Made by a program: the position numbers and the translations under genes. Below are positions 56,102 to 64,000 of a stretch of 64,000 bases of DNA, in pieces. This DNA comes from Salipiger profundus (GTDB lineage: Bacteria > Pseudomonadota > Alphaproteobacteria > Rhodobacterales > Rhodobacteraceae), in assembly GCF_001969385.1 (NCBI RefSeq), contig NZ_CP014796.1, positions 744,001 to 808,000 of the forward strand, given 5' to 3'. The notes under the pieces were generated by a model. It was not told the DNA's origin, did no database searches, and was given only the letters and a program-made list of their open reading frames with translations. How positions within the stretch are numbered: the stretch's first letter is position 1; each line of letters opens with the position of its first letter.

Positions 56102-56668
56102 TCAGCGGCAGGGATCGGTCACGGGCAGGCGCGGCGTCTCGAAGATACGGTCGAACCGCCGCAGCGAAGAGTCTTCCGCGATATGCGCCGCGAATGCCAG
56201 AGGCGCTGTGTCGCGGTCGGCGCAATCGAGCGCCAGCCGGGCGCGCTCGGCCGAGAGCGCCGTGTGCATGGCCGTCCGGCGCGCCTCGGGCGTGAGGCGC
56301 GGCACGGTGGTCTCGGCGAAGAAGTCGACGCCGCGCAGGAGCTGCCCGGCAACCCGGTCGCGCTGTTCGGCCGTGAACTGCGCAGGGCAGCTCTGCACGG
56401 CCGCCGCGGCCGTCACCAGCCGCCGCAGGGCGCAGCCCGCCGGCCCCCAGGCGCTCTGGTCCGCCACCCGGATGCGTTTGCCGCGACGCTCAAGGATCAC
56501 CGGTCCCGGCAGCTCCAAGTACTCGACGCCCGGCGCAGGGCGCTCGACCTCTGCCGCGTGGCGCGCGAAGACCGCGTCGTAGTCGATGACGAACCCGTCC
56601 TGCGCGGCGGCCGCCGAGGCGACGAGTCCCAGCGCCAGCGCCAGCGCGGCACGCGGGGCCGCGCTCAC
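56102..56668 (-). CDS. Exported protein of unknown function, GTG start coupled to the glycosylase gene
   Basis: The GTG at 56668 overlaps the glycosylase stop as GTGA and opens a signal peptide ([22 protein letters not shown]). The mature part, about 165 residues, is rich in Ala, Arg and Asp with four Cys (GCALRRL, SCPAQF, DCADRD, DPCR) that could form two disulphides. I recognise no family. Longer in-frame starts would run through the glycosylase gene and lack a signal peptide. The Cys spacing suggests a small periplasmic helical protein. Confidence 0.7.
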   Translation of the reverse strand: MSAAPRAALALALGLVASAAAAQDGFVIDYDAVFARHAAEVERPAPGVEYLELPGPVILERRGKRIRVADQSAWGPAGCALRRLVTAAAAVQSCPAQFTAEQRDRVAGQLLRGVDFFAETTVPRLTPEARRTAMHTALSAERARLALDCADRDTAPLAFAAHIAEDSSLRRFDRIFETPRLPVTDPCR

Positions 56669-57477
56669 CCGCCTGCCTTCAGCTTCGCGGCAAGCTCGAG
56701 CACGTCGGCCCAGGCCTCGCGCTTCATCTGCGGCTGGCGCAGCAGGTAGGCGGGATGGAACATCGGCAGCGCCGGACGGCCCTCGGCCTCGGCCCACTTG
56801 CCGCGCAGCCGGGTGATGCCGCGCCGCCCCAGCAGCGCATCGCAGGAGATGTTGCCCATGATCACCAGCAGCTCGGGATCGACCAGCGCGATATGCTTGG
56901 CCAGGAACGGCTTCATCATCGCGATCTCGTCGGGCTTCGGGTCGCGGTTCTGCGGCGGCCGCCACGGCAGCACGTTGGTGATGTAGACGTTGCGATCGCG
57001 CGAAAGGCCCACCGGCGCGAGCATCCGGTCGAGAAGCTGCCCGGCGCGCCCGACGAAGGGCTTGCCCTGACGGTCCTCGTCGCGCCCCGGCGCCTCGCCC
57101 ACGATCATCACCCGCGCATCGGCGGTGCCGTCGCAGAACACGAGGTTCCGCGCCCCGCGCTTCAGTTCGCAGTGCTCGAAGGCGGCCATGGCCTCGCGCA
57201 GGGCATCGAGCGTGGTGGCCTGTGCGGCGGCCTGCTGCGCGACCTCGACCGGGTCGGGTCCGGTGTCCAGCGGCACGGGGCCCGGCATCGGCGCACGTCC
57301 GCCAGCGGCGGCGGCGGGGGTGGCACGCGCGGCGGCACGGGCCGCCTGCGCCTCGGCCTCGGCGGCGAAGCGGTCGACCGGCAGTTCGCCCATCGTCTCG
57401 TCGGCGCCCATCTCGAGCTGCCAGTCCAGCGCCGCGCGCGCCCAGTGCCAGTCCATTTCCGTGAAGCCCGAATCCAT
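56665..57477 (-). CDS. Uracil-DNA glycosylase, family 4-like
   Basis: The 270-residue protein has a long Ala-rich N-terminal extension (about 1-95). The glycosylase fold follows: [46 protein letters not shown] and a FHPAYLLR active-site loop. These enzymes remove uracil from DNA. Cys103 and Cys115 and the Cys in [10 protein letters not shown] may help hold the Fe-S cluster, but the usual first CxxC is reduced to C-E-L-K, so cluster binding is uncertain. It leads an operon with the exported protein and moaB. Confidence 0.9.
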   Translation of the reverse strand: MDSGFTEMDWHWARAALDWQLEMGADETMGELPVDRFAAEAEAQAARAAARATPAAAAGGRAPMPGPVPLDTGPDPVEVAQQAAAQATTLDALREAMAAFEHCELKRGARNLVFCDGTADARVMIVGEAPGRDEDRQGKPFVGRAGQLLDRMLAPVGLSRDRNVYITNVLPWRPPQNRDPKPDEIAMMKPFLAKHIALVDPELLVIMGNISCDALLGRRGITRLRGKWAEAEGRPALPMFHPAYLLRQPQMKREAWADVLELAAKLKAGG

Positions 57478-57616
57478 GATGCCGGAGTTTACGCGCCGCG
57501 CCCCGCGGCCTCCACCCTCAAACGCGGAGACATGCGCGGATGCAATTCACGGGCGAGCCCTTGTCGCCCGCCCTGCACGTTCCTATAACCGACCCGTTTT
57601 CCGTGGAGGCCAAGCC

Positions 57617-58567
57617 ATGCGTTTCGACCAGCGTCACCTTCTGGGGATCGAGCCCCTGCGACCCGACGAGATCACTACGATCCTCGATCTCGCGGACCAG
57701 TACGTGACGCTCTCGCGCGGGCGCGAGAAGCACTCGAACGCGCTGGCGGGGCTCACCCAGATCAACATGTTCTTCGAGAATTCCACCCGCACGCAGGCGA
57801 GCTTCGAGATCGCCGGCAAGCGGCTCGGGGCGGACGTGATGAACATGGCGATGCAGGCCAGTTCCATCAAGAAGGGCGAGACGCTGATCGACACGGCGCT
57901 GACGCTCAACGCCATGCACCCCGACCTGCTGGTGGTGCGCCATCCGCATTCCGGCGCCGTCGACCTGCTGGCGCAGAAGGTGAACTGTGCCGTGCTCAAT
58001 GCCGGCGACGGGCGCCATGAGCACCCCACGCAGGCGCTGCTCGACGCGCTGACCATCCGCCGCGCCAAGGGCCGGCTGCACCGGCTCAACATCGCGATCT
58101 GCGGCGACATCGCGCATTCCCGCGTCGCCCGCTCGAACATCCTGCTGCTGCACAAGATGGAGAACCGCATCCGTCTGGTGGGGCCGTCGACGCTGATGCC
58201 GAGCGGCATCGACGCCTTCGGGGTCGAGGTCTACGAGGACATGCGCGAAGGCCTCAAGGACGCCGACGTGGTGATGATGCTGCGCCTTCAGAAAGAGCGC
58301 ATGGACGGCGGCTTCATCCCCTCCGAACGGGAATACTACCATCGCTTCGGGCTCGATGCCGACAAGCTCGCCCACGCCAAGGACGATGCCATCGTGATGC
58401 ACCCCGGCCCGATGAACCGGGGCGTCGAGATCGACGGCACGCTCGCCGACGACATCAACCGGTCCGTGATCCAGGAGCAGGTCGAGATGGGCGTCGCGGT
58501 GCGCATGGCGGCGATGGACCTGCTGGCACGCAACCTGCGCGCGCGTCCCACCGAGCTTTCCGCATGA
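57617..58567 (+). CDS. pyrB: Aspartate carbamoyltransferase catalytic subunit
   Basis: The 316-residue ATCase joins carbamoyl phosphate and aspartate in pyrimidine synthesis. The carbamoyl-phosphate motif [13 protein letters not shown] is intact, as are [25 protein letters not shown] and [16 protein letters not shown] precedes the ATG. No pyrI regulatory gene is present. Instead two small membrane-associated genes and a catalytically defective dihydroorotase homologue follow, as in class A ATCases of Pseudomonas, where the inactive homologue is a structural partner. Confidence 0.96.
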   Translation: MRFDQRHLLGIEPLRPDEITTILDLADQYVTLSRGREKHSNALAGLTQINMFFENSTRTQASFEIAGKRLGADVMNMAMQASSIKKGETLIDTALTLNAMHPDLLVVRHPHSGAVDLLAQKVNCAVLNAGDGRHEHPTQALLDALTIRRAKGRLHRLNIAICGDIAHSRVARSNILLLHKMENRIRLVGPSTLMPSGIDAFGVEVYEDMREGLKDADVVMMLRLQKERMDGGFIPSEREYYHRFGLDADKLAHAKDDAIVMHPGPMNRGVEIDGTLADDINRSVIQEQVEMGVAVRMAAMDLLARNLRARPTELSA

Positions 58568-59115
58568 CCACCATGCGGATCAACGGGTCGGAGACCGGCA
58601 CCGTCCGCGTCTTTCACCTCGACCTGCCGCCGGAAGCGGTCGAGCGGTTCACCACGCAGGCCGGCACCGGCGAGTTTCCCCTGCAATATGCGCTGGGGGC
58701 AAAGGACCTGCGCGCCAGCTTCGTCGACGTGGTGAACATCGACGACCTCGGCGAGATGAGCGTGTCGTCCTACCTGTCCGAGGCCTACCAGGTGCAGGGG
58801 CCCGAGCTTCGCCAGATGAAGCCGCAGCTCGACGCGCTGAGGGGGCATCTCGTGATCCTGCCGAGCCAGGCGTTCGGTCATGTCGGTCAGGAGCTGACCG
58901 TCGCCAGCCCGCTGCGCTGGATCGGCACCTTCTCTGAGGAAGCCGCGACACCGCGCGGCCCGGCGCTGCGCGCGACTTCGGCCACGGGAAGCGCAGGCGT
59001 CGGGGTGCCGGGCAAGACGCCCGACAGCCGCCGCCCGCTGGCGGTCACGCTGATTGGGCTCGCGGTGCTGGTGCTGATCGTGCTCGTCTGGGCCTTCGGG
59101 GGCTCCGGCGGATGA
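58564..59115 (+). CDS. Tail-anchored protein of unknown function in the pyr operon
   Basis: The 183-residue protein starts inside the pyrB stop (ATGA). A soluble region of about 155 residues precedes one C-terminal hydrophobic helix ([21 protein letters not shown]), so it should be anchored with its bulk in the cytosol. I recognise no motif. [16 protein letters not shown] and [21 protein letters not shown] look like an alpha/beta domain. Tight coupling suggests it is made with ATCase, perhaps placing it at the membrane, but that is a guess. Confidence 0.75.
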   Translation: MTTMRINGSETGTVRVFHLDLPPEAVERFTTQAGTGEFPLQYALGAKDLRASFVDVVNIDDLGEMSVSSYLSEAYQVQGPELRQMKPQLDALRGHLVILPSQAFGHVGQELTVASPLRWIGTFSEEAATPRGPALRATSATGSAGVGVPGKTPDSRRPLAVTLIGLAVLVLIVLVWAFGGSGG

Positions 59116-59158
59116 CAGCGGCCGCCCCCGATCGCGCGGCGCATTGCAGGAGCGGCGC

Positions 59159-59554
59159 ATGAGCGTTCGCGCAACCTTCGCCCCCGACCGCGCCACCTAC
59201 ATCCAGAGCCACGTGACGCTCGCGGTGCTGGCCATGCCGCTCGCGATGATCGTGCTCTGGCTCACCGGCACGCCACACGTCTGGACCGGCGCCATCGGCG
59301 GGCTCGCCGCCGTGGCGCTGCGCGGCTGGTATCTCATGTCGGAAGAACTGGGCCACGTCTGGACGCTGACCGACGAGGCGCTCGACGGACCGGCGATGCG
59401 CCACGTGCCGCTGAGCGATCTCGCGAAGGTCCGGCGCATCGGATCGGCGGTGCAACTCGTCACGCGCGGCGGCGACAAGCATCTCGTCAAGTTCCAGGCT
59501 GACCCGGCTGCCACAGTCGCCCGCATCGAGGCCGCAAGGGCCGCCGCGACATGA
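59159..59554 (+). CDS. Small membrane protein with PH-like domain
   Basis: The ATG at 59159 has CAGGAG six bases upstream. The 131-residue product has two hydrophobic segments (about 18-37 and 42-58) and then a small beta-rich domain (EELGHVWTLTDEALDGPAMRHVPLSDLAKVRRIGSAVQLVTRGGDKHLVKFQADP), whose order recalls YdbT-like bacterial PH domains. The substrate is unknown. It is the third gene of the pyrB transcript, 43 bases after the tail-anchored protein. Confidence 0.7.
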   Translation: MSVRATFAPDRATYIQSHVTLAVLAMPLAMIVLWLTGTPHVWTGAIGGLAAVALRGWYLMSEELGHVWTLTDEALDGPAMRHVPLSDLAKVRRIGSAVQLVTRGGDKHLVKFQADPAATVARIEAARAAAT

Positions 59555-59653
59555 GCTTTCCCCTTCCCCTTCGACCGTTCTTCCAATACTCCGGCCCTGC
59601 CCGGGCCACCCGCCGCACCACCCGCGATGTCTGCTGAGGGACCGTCACGCGCC

Positions 59654-60943
59654 ATGACCGACACGAGCCTGCTCATCACCAACGCCCGCCTGATCGACCC
59701 CGAGTCGGGGACCGTCGCCGAAGGCGCGGTGCTGCTCAGGAACGGATTGATCGCCCGGCGGTTCGACACGCCGCAGCCCGACGCCGAGGCGGCCGAGACG
59801 CTCGACGCAGGCGGCGCCTTTCTTGCGCCGGGCATCGTCGACATCGGCGTGAAGGTGGGCGAGCCGGGCGAACGGCACAAGGAAAGCTACAAGACCGCCG
59901 GGCTTGCCGCGGCGGCGGGCGGCGTCACCACCATGGTCACCCGCCCCGACACCGATCCGGCGATCGACACGCCCGAGGTGCTGGAGTTCATCCGCGACCG
60001 GGCCGAGAACGACTCGCCCGTCAACGTGCTGGCGATGGCCGCACTCACCAAGGGTCGCGAAGGCCGCGAGATGACCGAGATCGGCTTCCTGCTCGACGCC
60101 GGCGCCGTGGCCTTTACCGACTGCGACCACGTCGTGACCGACACCAAGGTTCTGGCCCGCGCCATGACCTATGCCCGGTCGCTCGGGGCGCTCATCATGG
60201 CCCACCCGCAGGAGCCCGGCCTGTCGCGCGGGGGCGCGGCGACCAGCGGCAAGTTCGCCTCGCTGCGCGGCCTGCCCTCGGTGTCGCCGATGGCCGAGCG
60301 CATGGGGCTCGACCGCGACTTCGCGCTCGTCGAGATGACCGGCGTGCGCTACCACGCCGACCAGATCACCACCGCCCGCGCCCTGCCGGCGCTGGAGCGC
60401 GCCAAGAAGAACGGCTTCGACGTGACGGCCGGCACCTCGATGCACCACCTCACGCTCAACGAGATGGACGTGGCCGACTACCGGACCTTCTTCAAGGTGA
60501 AGCCGCCGCTGCGCTCGGAGGACGACCGACAGGCCGTGGTCGAAGCGGTGCGCAGCGGGCTCATCGACATCATCGGCAGCTTCCACACCCCGCAGGACGA
60601 GGAATCGAAACGCCTGCCCTTCGAAGAGGCCGCGAGCGGCGCCGTGGGGCTCGAGACCATGCTGCCGGTGCTGCTGCGGCTCTACCATTCCGGCGAGCTT
60701 GACCTGCCGACGCTGTTCCGCGCGCTGTCGCTGAACCCGGCGAAACGGCTCGGACTGGCCTGCGGCCGGATGGCCGAGGGCGCGCCCGCCGATCTCGTGC
60801 TGTTCGATGCCGACAAGCCGCTGATCCTCGACCGCTTCAAGCTCCGGTCCAAGTCCAAGAACACCCCGTTTGACGGCGCCCGGCTTCAGGGTAAGGTTCT
60901 CGCGACCTTCGTGGCCGGCACCAACGTCTACCGGAGCGCCTGA
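59654..60943 (+). CDS. pyrC: Dihydroorotase homologue lacking catalytic residues (pseudo-dihydroorotase)
   Basis: The 429-residue amidohydrolase-fold protein is in the pyr operon, but the metal site is gone. The family HxH is GVK here (VDIGVKVGEPG, residues 65-67). The catalytic Asp region, usually TDHAPH, reads GSFHTPQ. Other parts of the fold remain (GGVTTMVTRPDT, FFKVKPPLRS, EAASGAVGLETMLP). In Pseudomonas such an inactive PyrC' binds PyrB and is needed for ATCase assembly. I infer the same here. A true dihydroorotase should be encoded elsewhere. The start at 59654 is preferred to 59627 by family length. Confidence 0.88.
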   Translation: MTDTSLLITNARLIDPESGTVAEGAVLLRNGLIARRFDTPQPDAEAAETLDAGGAFLAPGIVDIGVKVGEPGERHKESYKTAGLAAAAGGVTTMVTRPDTDPAIDTPEVLEFIRDRAENDSPVNVLAMAALTKGREGREMTEIGFLLDAGAVAFTDCDHVVTDTKVLARAMTYARSLGALIMAHPQEPGLSRGGAATSGKFASLRGLPSVSPMAERMGLDRDFALVEMTGVRYHADQITTARALPALERAKKNGFDVTAGTSMHHLTLNEMDVADYRTFFKVKPPLRSEDDRQAVVEAVRSGLIDIIGSFHTPQDEESKRLPFEEAASGAVGLETMLPVLLRLYHSGELDLPTLFRALSLNPAKRLGLACGRMAEGAPADLVLFDADKPLILDRFKLRSKSKNTPFDGARLQGKVLATFVAGTNVYRSA

Positions 60944-61554
60944 TGCTTCCCGAGATCACCACCCCGCCCGTCCTGCTCGTGCTCTGGGCCGTGCTCGGCT
61001 ACCTGCTGGGCTCGATCCCCTTCGGCATGCTGCTCACCCGCCTGATGAACCTCGGCGACCTGCGCAGCATCGGCTCGGGCAACATCGGCGCCACCAACGT
61101 GCTGCGCACCGGCAACAAGGCCGCCGCCGCGGGCACGCTGATCCTCGATGGCGGCAAGGGCGCGGTGGCGGTGCTGCTCGCCCGCTGGCTCGCCGGCGAG
61201 GACGCCGCCCAGCTCGCCGGGCTGACGGCCTTTCTCGGCCACTGCTACCCGGCATGGCTCGGCTTTCGCGGCGGCAAGGGCGTGGCGACCTTCCTCGGGC
61301 TGATCCTCGCGCTGAGCTGGCCCGTCGGCCTGCTGAGCTGCGCCACATGGCTCGCCGCCGCCGCGCTGTCGCGGATCTCGAGCGTCGGTGCGCTGGTCGC
61401 GGCGCTGCTGTCGACCGCGTGGATGCTGCTTCTGCGCGAGTACGAATTCACCGCGCTCACGCTCGCCCTCACCCTGCTGATCTTCTGGCGCCACCGCACC
61501 AACCTCGCACGCCTGCGCAGCGGCACCGAGCCCAAGATCGGCCAGAAGGGCTGA
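60943..61554 (+). CDS. plsY: Glycerol-3-phosphate acyltransferase PlsY
   Basis: The 203-residue membrane enzyme acylates glycerol-3-phosphate from acyl-phosphate, starting phospholipid synthesis. Its three motifs are YLLGSIPFG, GSGNIGATNVLRTGNKAAA with DGGKG, and GHCYPAWLGFRGGKGVAT. About five membrane helices are visible. It shares one base with the preceding gene (TGATG), so pyrimidine and lipid genes are translationally linked. Confidence 0.96.
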   Translation: MLPEITTPPVLLVLWAVLGYLLGSIPFGMLLTRLMNLGDLRSIGSGNIGATNVLRTGNKAAAAGTLILDGGKGAVAVLLARWLAGEDAAQLAGLTAFLGHCYPAWLGFRGGKGVATFLGLILALSWPVGLLSCATWLAAAALSRISSVGALVAALLSTAWMLLLREYEFTALTLALTLLIFWRHRTNLARLRSGTEPKIGQKG

Positions 61555-61663
61555 CCCGGCAAAAGCGACCTTCCAGACACCACAGAACGCCCCAACGTTC
61601 GTTCCGCGGAACCAACGGCGCCCTCAGGCCGTTGAGACGCGAACGAAAAACGGACCCAGGAAC

Positions 61664-61807
61664 ATGAGCCCCTTCATCATTCTTCTCCTCATGGCCGCGA
61701 GCGTGGCCACCCTGTTCGGCCTCAGCGGCGCGATGATCTGGTGGGCCGGCCGGCTGCCCACCGAGCAGGCCGCCGTCCGCGCCACGGTCCCCAGCCCGCG
61801 CGCCTGA
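61664..61807 (+). CDS. Small single-pass membrane protein (47 residues)
   Basis: CAGGA precedes the ATG. The product begins MSPFIILLLMAASVATLFG and has one hydrophobic helix (about 3-28, including GAMIWWAG), then a polar tail, RLPTEQAAVRA. It lies between plsY and a convergent isomerase gene, about 110 bases after plsY. No family is recognised. The length and hydrophobic profile resemble other small Rhodobacteraceae membrane proteins. Confidence 0.55.
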   Translation: MSPFIILLLMAASVATLFGLSGAMIWWAGRLPTEQAAVRATVPSPRA

Positions 61808-61831
61808 GGCGGGGCTGCGGCACCGCCCGGA

Positions 61832-62431
61832 TCAGAGCTTGCCCGAGAGGTGAAGGTCGAGATCCTCGAGCCGGTCCTGCCCCCAGAACTTCTCTCCATC
61901 GTCGAGCACGTAGAACGGTGAGCCGAACACCCCGGCGTTCACCGCGTCCTCGAGATTCGCGCTGTAGACCTCGGCCCCGGTCAGCATCCCGCTGAAGGTC
62001 AGGCTCGGGTCGAAGCCGGCGGCGGAAAGACATTCCTGCACGACCGAATCCTCGGCGACGTCCTTCTCCTCGGCCCAGACCGCGCGCAGCAGGCCATGCA
62101 CGAGCCCGGCCATATCTCCCCCGCCCGCCTTCTGCGCGGCGATGATCGCATAAGAGGCCGGCGCAGCGTTGGTCGGGAAATGCGCCGGCTTGAAGGTCAG
62201 CGGCATCCCCAGCTTGCGTGCCTGCCGCGGCAGCTCCTGTGCGCGGTAGGCGATCCGCGAGGGATGACGCTCGGGCAGCGGCGCCCCGCCGGTGCGGGGA
62301 AAGAGCGCCATGATGTCGAGCGGCTTGTAGGTGACCGTCAACCCGTGGCGATTGGCGATCGCTTCCATGCGCAACCCGGCAAGATAGGCATAGGGCGAGA
62401 GAACCGTGAAATAGTAATCCAAATGCGCCAT
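61832..62431 (-). CDS. 2-hydroxychromene-2-carboxylate isomerase-like protein (DsbA-like/GST-kappa fold)
   Basis: The start at 62431 has GGAGG seven bases upstream and gives 199 residues. The family opening YYFTVLSPYAYLAG supplies the active-site Ser of the glutathione-dependent isomerases. HFPTNAAPASYA, AVWAEEKDVAED and FGSPFYVLDDGEKFWGQDRL also match. It may isomerise aromatic degradation products using glutathione. The real substrate is open. It stands alone, divergent from prs. Confidence 0.88.
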   Translation of the reverse strand: MAHLDYYFTVLSPYAYLAGLRMEAIANRHGLTVTYKPLDIMALFPRTGGAPLPERHPSRIAYRAQELPRQARKLGMPLTFKPAHFPTNAAPASYAIIAAQKAGGGDMAGLVHGLLRAVWAEEKDVAEDSVVQECLSAAGFDPSLTFSGMLTGAEVYSANLEDAVNAGVFGSPFYVLDDGEKFWGQDRLEDLDLHLSGKL

Positions 62432-62533
62432 TGTCCGGCCTCCGTTCGCGTGTGTCTTTGCCACACGCTACCTGCGTGCTAAGCGACCGGCAACGTCACG
62501 AATCTGTCAAATCGCTGCCGGAGCCCCCGCCCC

Positions 62534-63544
62534 ATGCCCACCGTCATCGAACCCAAGCTCATCTCGGGTAATTCCAACAAGCCGCTCGCCAGCGCCATCG
62601 CGCGCCGGATGTCGCTCTACCGCGGCATGTCCGTCGGTCTCGTCGATGCACGGGTCGAGCGGTTCAACGACCAGGAAATCTTCGTCGAGGTCTACGAGAA
62701 CGTTCGCGGCGAGGACATGTTCATCCTCCAGTCGACCTCGCGCCCGGCGAACGACAACCTGATGGAACTGCTGATCATGGCCGACGCGCTGCGCCGCTCC
62801 TCGGCCTCGCGGGTCACCGCCGTGATGCCCTACTTCGGCTACGCCCGTCAGGACCGCCGCACCAAGGCGCGCACGCCGATCACCGCCAAGCTGGTCGCCA
62901 ACATGATCGCCGAGGCCGGGATCGAACGGGTCCTGACCATGGACCTGCACGCGGCCCAGATCCAGGGCTTCTTCGACATCCCCGTCGACAACCTCTACGC
63001 CTCGCCAGTCTTCGCGCTCGACATTCTCAAGCATTTCGCCGGCGAACTCGACGACGTCATGGTCGTTTCCCCGGACGTGGGCGGCGTGGCCCGGGCCCGC
63101 GAGCTTGCCAAGCGCATCGGCTCGCCCCTGTCGATCGTGGACAAGCGCCGCGAGAAGCCGGGCGAAATCGCCGAGATGACCGTCATCGGCGACGTCACCG
63201 GCAAGAAGTGCATCATCGTCGACGACATCTGCGACACCGCCGGCACGCTGTGCAAGGCCGCCGAGGTGCTGCTCGAGCATGGCGCGACCGAGGTTCATGC
63301 CTACATCACCCACGGCGTCCTGTCCGGCCCCGCCGTCGAGCGCGTGACGAACTCGGTGATGAAGTCGCTGGTCATCACCGACAGCATCGCCGCCACCGAT
63401 GCCGTCGCCGCGGCCCCCAACATCCGCATCGTGCCCACCGCGCCGATGTTCGCGCAGGCGATCCTCAACATCTGGAACGGCACCTCGGTCAGCTCGCTCT
63501 TCGAGACCGAGACCCTCGGACCGATCTACGAAGGCATCCTCTGA
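62534..63544 (+). CDS. prs: Ribose-phosphate pyrophosphokinase
   Basis: The 336-residue enzyme makes PRPP from ribose-5-phosphate and ATP. Family motifs include [30 protein letters not shown], the LDLHAxQIQGFF metal/ATP segment ([16 protein letters not shown]), [16 protein letters not shown] and the PRPP loop [14 protein letters not shown]. Length is normal for the alphaproteobacterial form. The ribosome-binding site is poor (GGAG is far upstream). It supplies PRPP for pyrimidine, purine, His, Trp and NAD synthesis. Confidence 0.96.
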   Translation: MPTVIEPKLISGNSNKPLASAIARRMSLYRGMSVGLVDARVERFNDQEIFVEVYENVRGEDMFILQSTSRPANDNLMELLIMADALRRSSASRVTAVMPYFGYARQDRRTKARTPITAKLVANMIAEAGIERVLTMDLHAAQIQGFFDIPVDNLYASPVFALDILKHFAGELDDVMVVSPDVGGVARARELAKRIGSPLSIVDKRREKPGEIAEMTVIGDVTGKKCIIVDDICDTAGTLCKAAEVLLEHGATEVHAYITHGVLSGPAVERVTNSVMKSLVITDSIAATDAVAAAPNIRIVPTAPMFAQAILNIWNGTSVSSLFETETLGPIYEGIL

Positions 63545-63568
63545 CCGGTCCACCCCGGGCGCCCTGCC

Positions 63569-63616
63569 CTTCTTCTGGCTGAAAATATCCCGGGGGTGCG
63601 GGGGCAGCGCCCCCGC
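63569..63616 (+). repeat. TTCTTCTGGC box with GC-rich hairpin
   Basis: CTTCTTCTGGC-TGA-AAATATCCCGGGGG is followed by an eight-pair hairpin GCGGGGGC/GCCCCCGC (63598-63616), between the convergent prs and lectin genes. It has the same layout as the element at 38464, and no T run follows. Confidence 0.75.
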
Positions 63617-63682
63617 CTCGGGTGGGCCGTCAGGCCCACCAGACCTGCCATCCCGCGCCGCGCCCGGGCATCGCAGGCACTA

Positions 63683-64000
63683 CTAGAGATCCCAGTCGTC
63701 CTCGCTCGCCACCTCTCCGATCGCCGTCCACGACATGTGCACCCGCGCCACGCGGGTGTCGGACCAAGTGCGGAACACCAGTTCGAATCCCGAAGGCGTG
63801 ACGTTCTCGGCCTGCACGTCGGCCCGCAGGTTGGCGCTCTGGTCGATGTCCCAGAGCGACAGCGACACCTGCACGACCGGCGCCGACCGGAACGGCTCGG
63901 AGAAGACCACCGCCTGCCGCCGCTCCCGCGCGCCCGAGCCGGTCCACATCTCGCCGCCTGTCTCGAACTCCGAGAAGACCTCGGTTTTGCCCTGGTCGAT
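63683..64000 (-). CDS. H-type lectin domain protein, N-terminus beyond the window
   Basis: The frame is open to the window end. The last 105 residues are visible, so the ATG at 63949 is internal. The segment from VFSEFETGGEMWTGSGAR through VVFSEPFRSAPVVQVSLSLWDIDQSANLRADV to FELVFRTWSDTRVARVHMSW matches the H-type (Helix pomatia agglutinin-like) lectin domain. Such domains bind N-acetylgalactosamine in snails. Bacterial members are common in Rhodobacteraceae but have no known ligand. The C-terminus is acidic. Confidence 0.8.
   Translation of the reverse strand: MDQGKTEVFSEFETGGEMWTGSGARERRQAVVFSEPFRSAPVVQVSLSLWDIDQSANLRADVQAENVTPSGFELVFRTWSDTRVARVHMSWTAIGEVASEDDWDL

Noticed and set aside
59627..59653. 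Nine-codon upstream extension of the dihydroorotase homologue
   Set aside because: The ATG at 59627 is possible but adds residues not seen in the family and has no better ribosome-binding site than 59654.

Overview
The window is GC-rich bacterial chromosome, most likely from the family Rhodobacteraceae (roseobacter/Salipiger-type Alphaproteobacteria). The basis is family content and gene style: the IalB-like, H-type lectin, DUF2125, cyclophilin-like/cupin and ExbB/OmpA-pair genes, the short dispersed hairpin elements and the dense ATGA-type overlaps. It is core chromosome. I see no integrase, transposase, phage gene, CRISPR array or rRNA gene, and one tRNA (Pro, anticodon CGG).

Layout. 1-3.8 kb: a LysR-controlled cluster of exported and cytosolic small enzymes (cyclophilin-like, two cupins of the (R)-mandelonitrile-lyase type, a double carboxymuconolactone-decarboxylase domain protein, an F420-type NADP oxidoreductase). 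3.9-9.8 kb: tRNA-Pro, an EamA exporter, a Na/Pi-type transporter, leuB, an exported endonuclease/phosphatase-fold protein and a membrane protein. 10.1-17.2 kb: atoDA CoA transferase, leuD and leuC with a small gene antisense in their gap, an MscS-type channel and a thiolase. 17.2-25.2 kb: a coupled cell-envelope operon of alpha-2-macroglobulin, glycolipid-binding-like protein and PbpC. 25.4-38.5 kb: a hybrid histidine kinase, yaaA, recQ, yggT, a thioesterase, an Atg22-like MFS carrier, mepA, a phytase-like esterase, the queuosine-precursor carrier gene yhhQ, an unusual small-ORF RNA locus, arfB, an IalB-type protein and an R. etli-type asparaginase.

38.5-50.6 kb: serB, a MotAB/ExbBD-like motor pair with a long coiled coil, chaC, a DUF2125 protein, an M20 deacylase, panB-panC, an orphan peptide-binding protein, an AlgH-family protein and a lone DsbD-N-like domain. 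50.6-55.4 kb: an RND efflux pair whose pump gene carries two +1 frameshifts in short homopolymers. 55.5-64 kb: moaB, a family-4-like uracil-DNA glycosylase, pyrB with a dihydroorotase homologue lacking its metal and catalytic residues, plsY, a 2-hydroxychromene-2-carboxylate isomerase-like protein, prs and an H-type lectin gene cut by the window end.

The least explained items are: the RNA locus at 35.9-36.1 kb, whose Shine-Dalgarno region is complementary to 16 nt of the 16S rRNA 3' end, followed by a matching anti-SD, a terminator-like hairpin and the ribosome-rescue gene arfB; the coiled-coil motor pair at 39.6-42.7 kb; several families of short palindromic intergenic repeats; and the doubly frameshifted RND pump.
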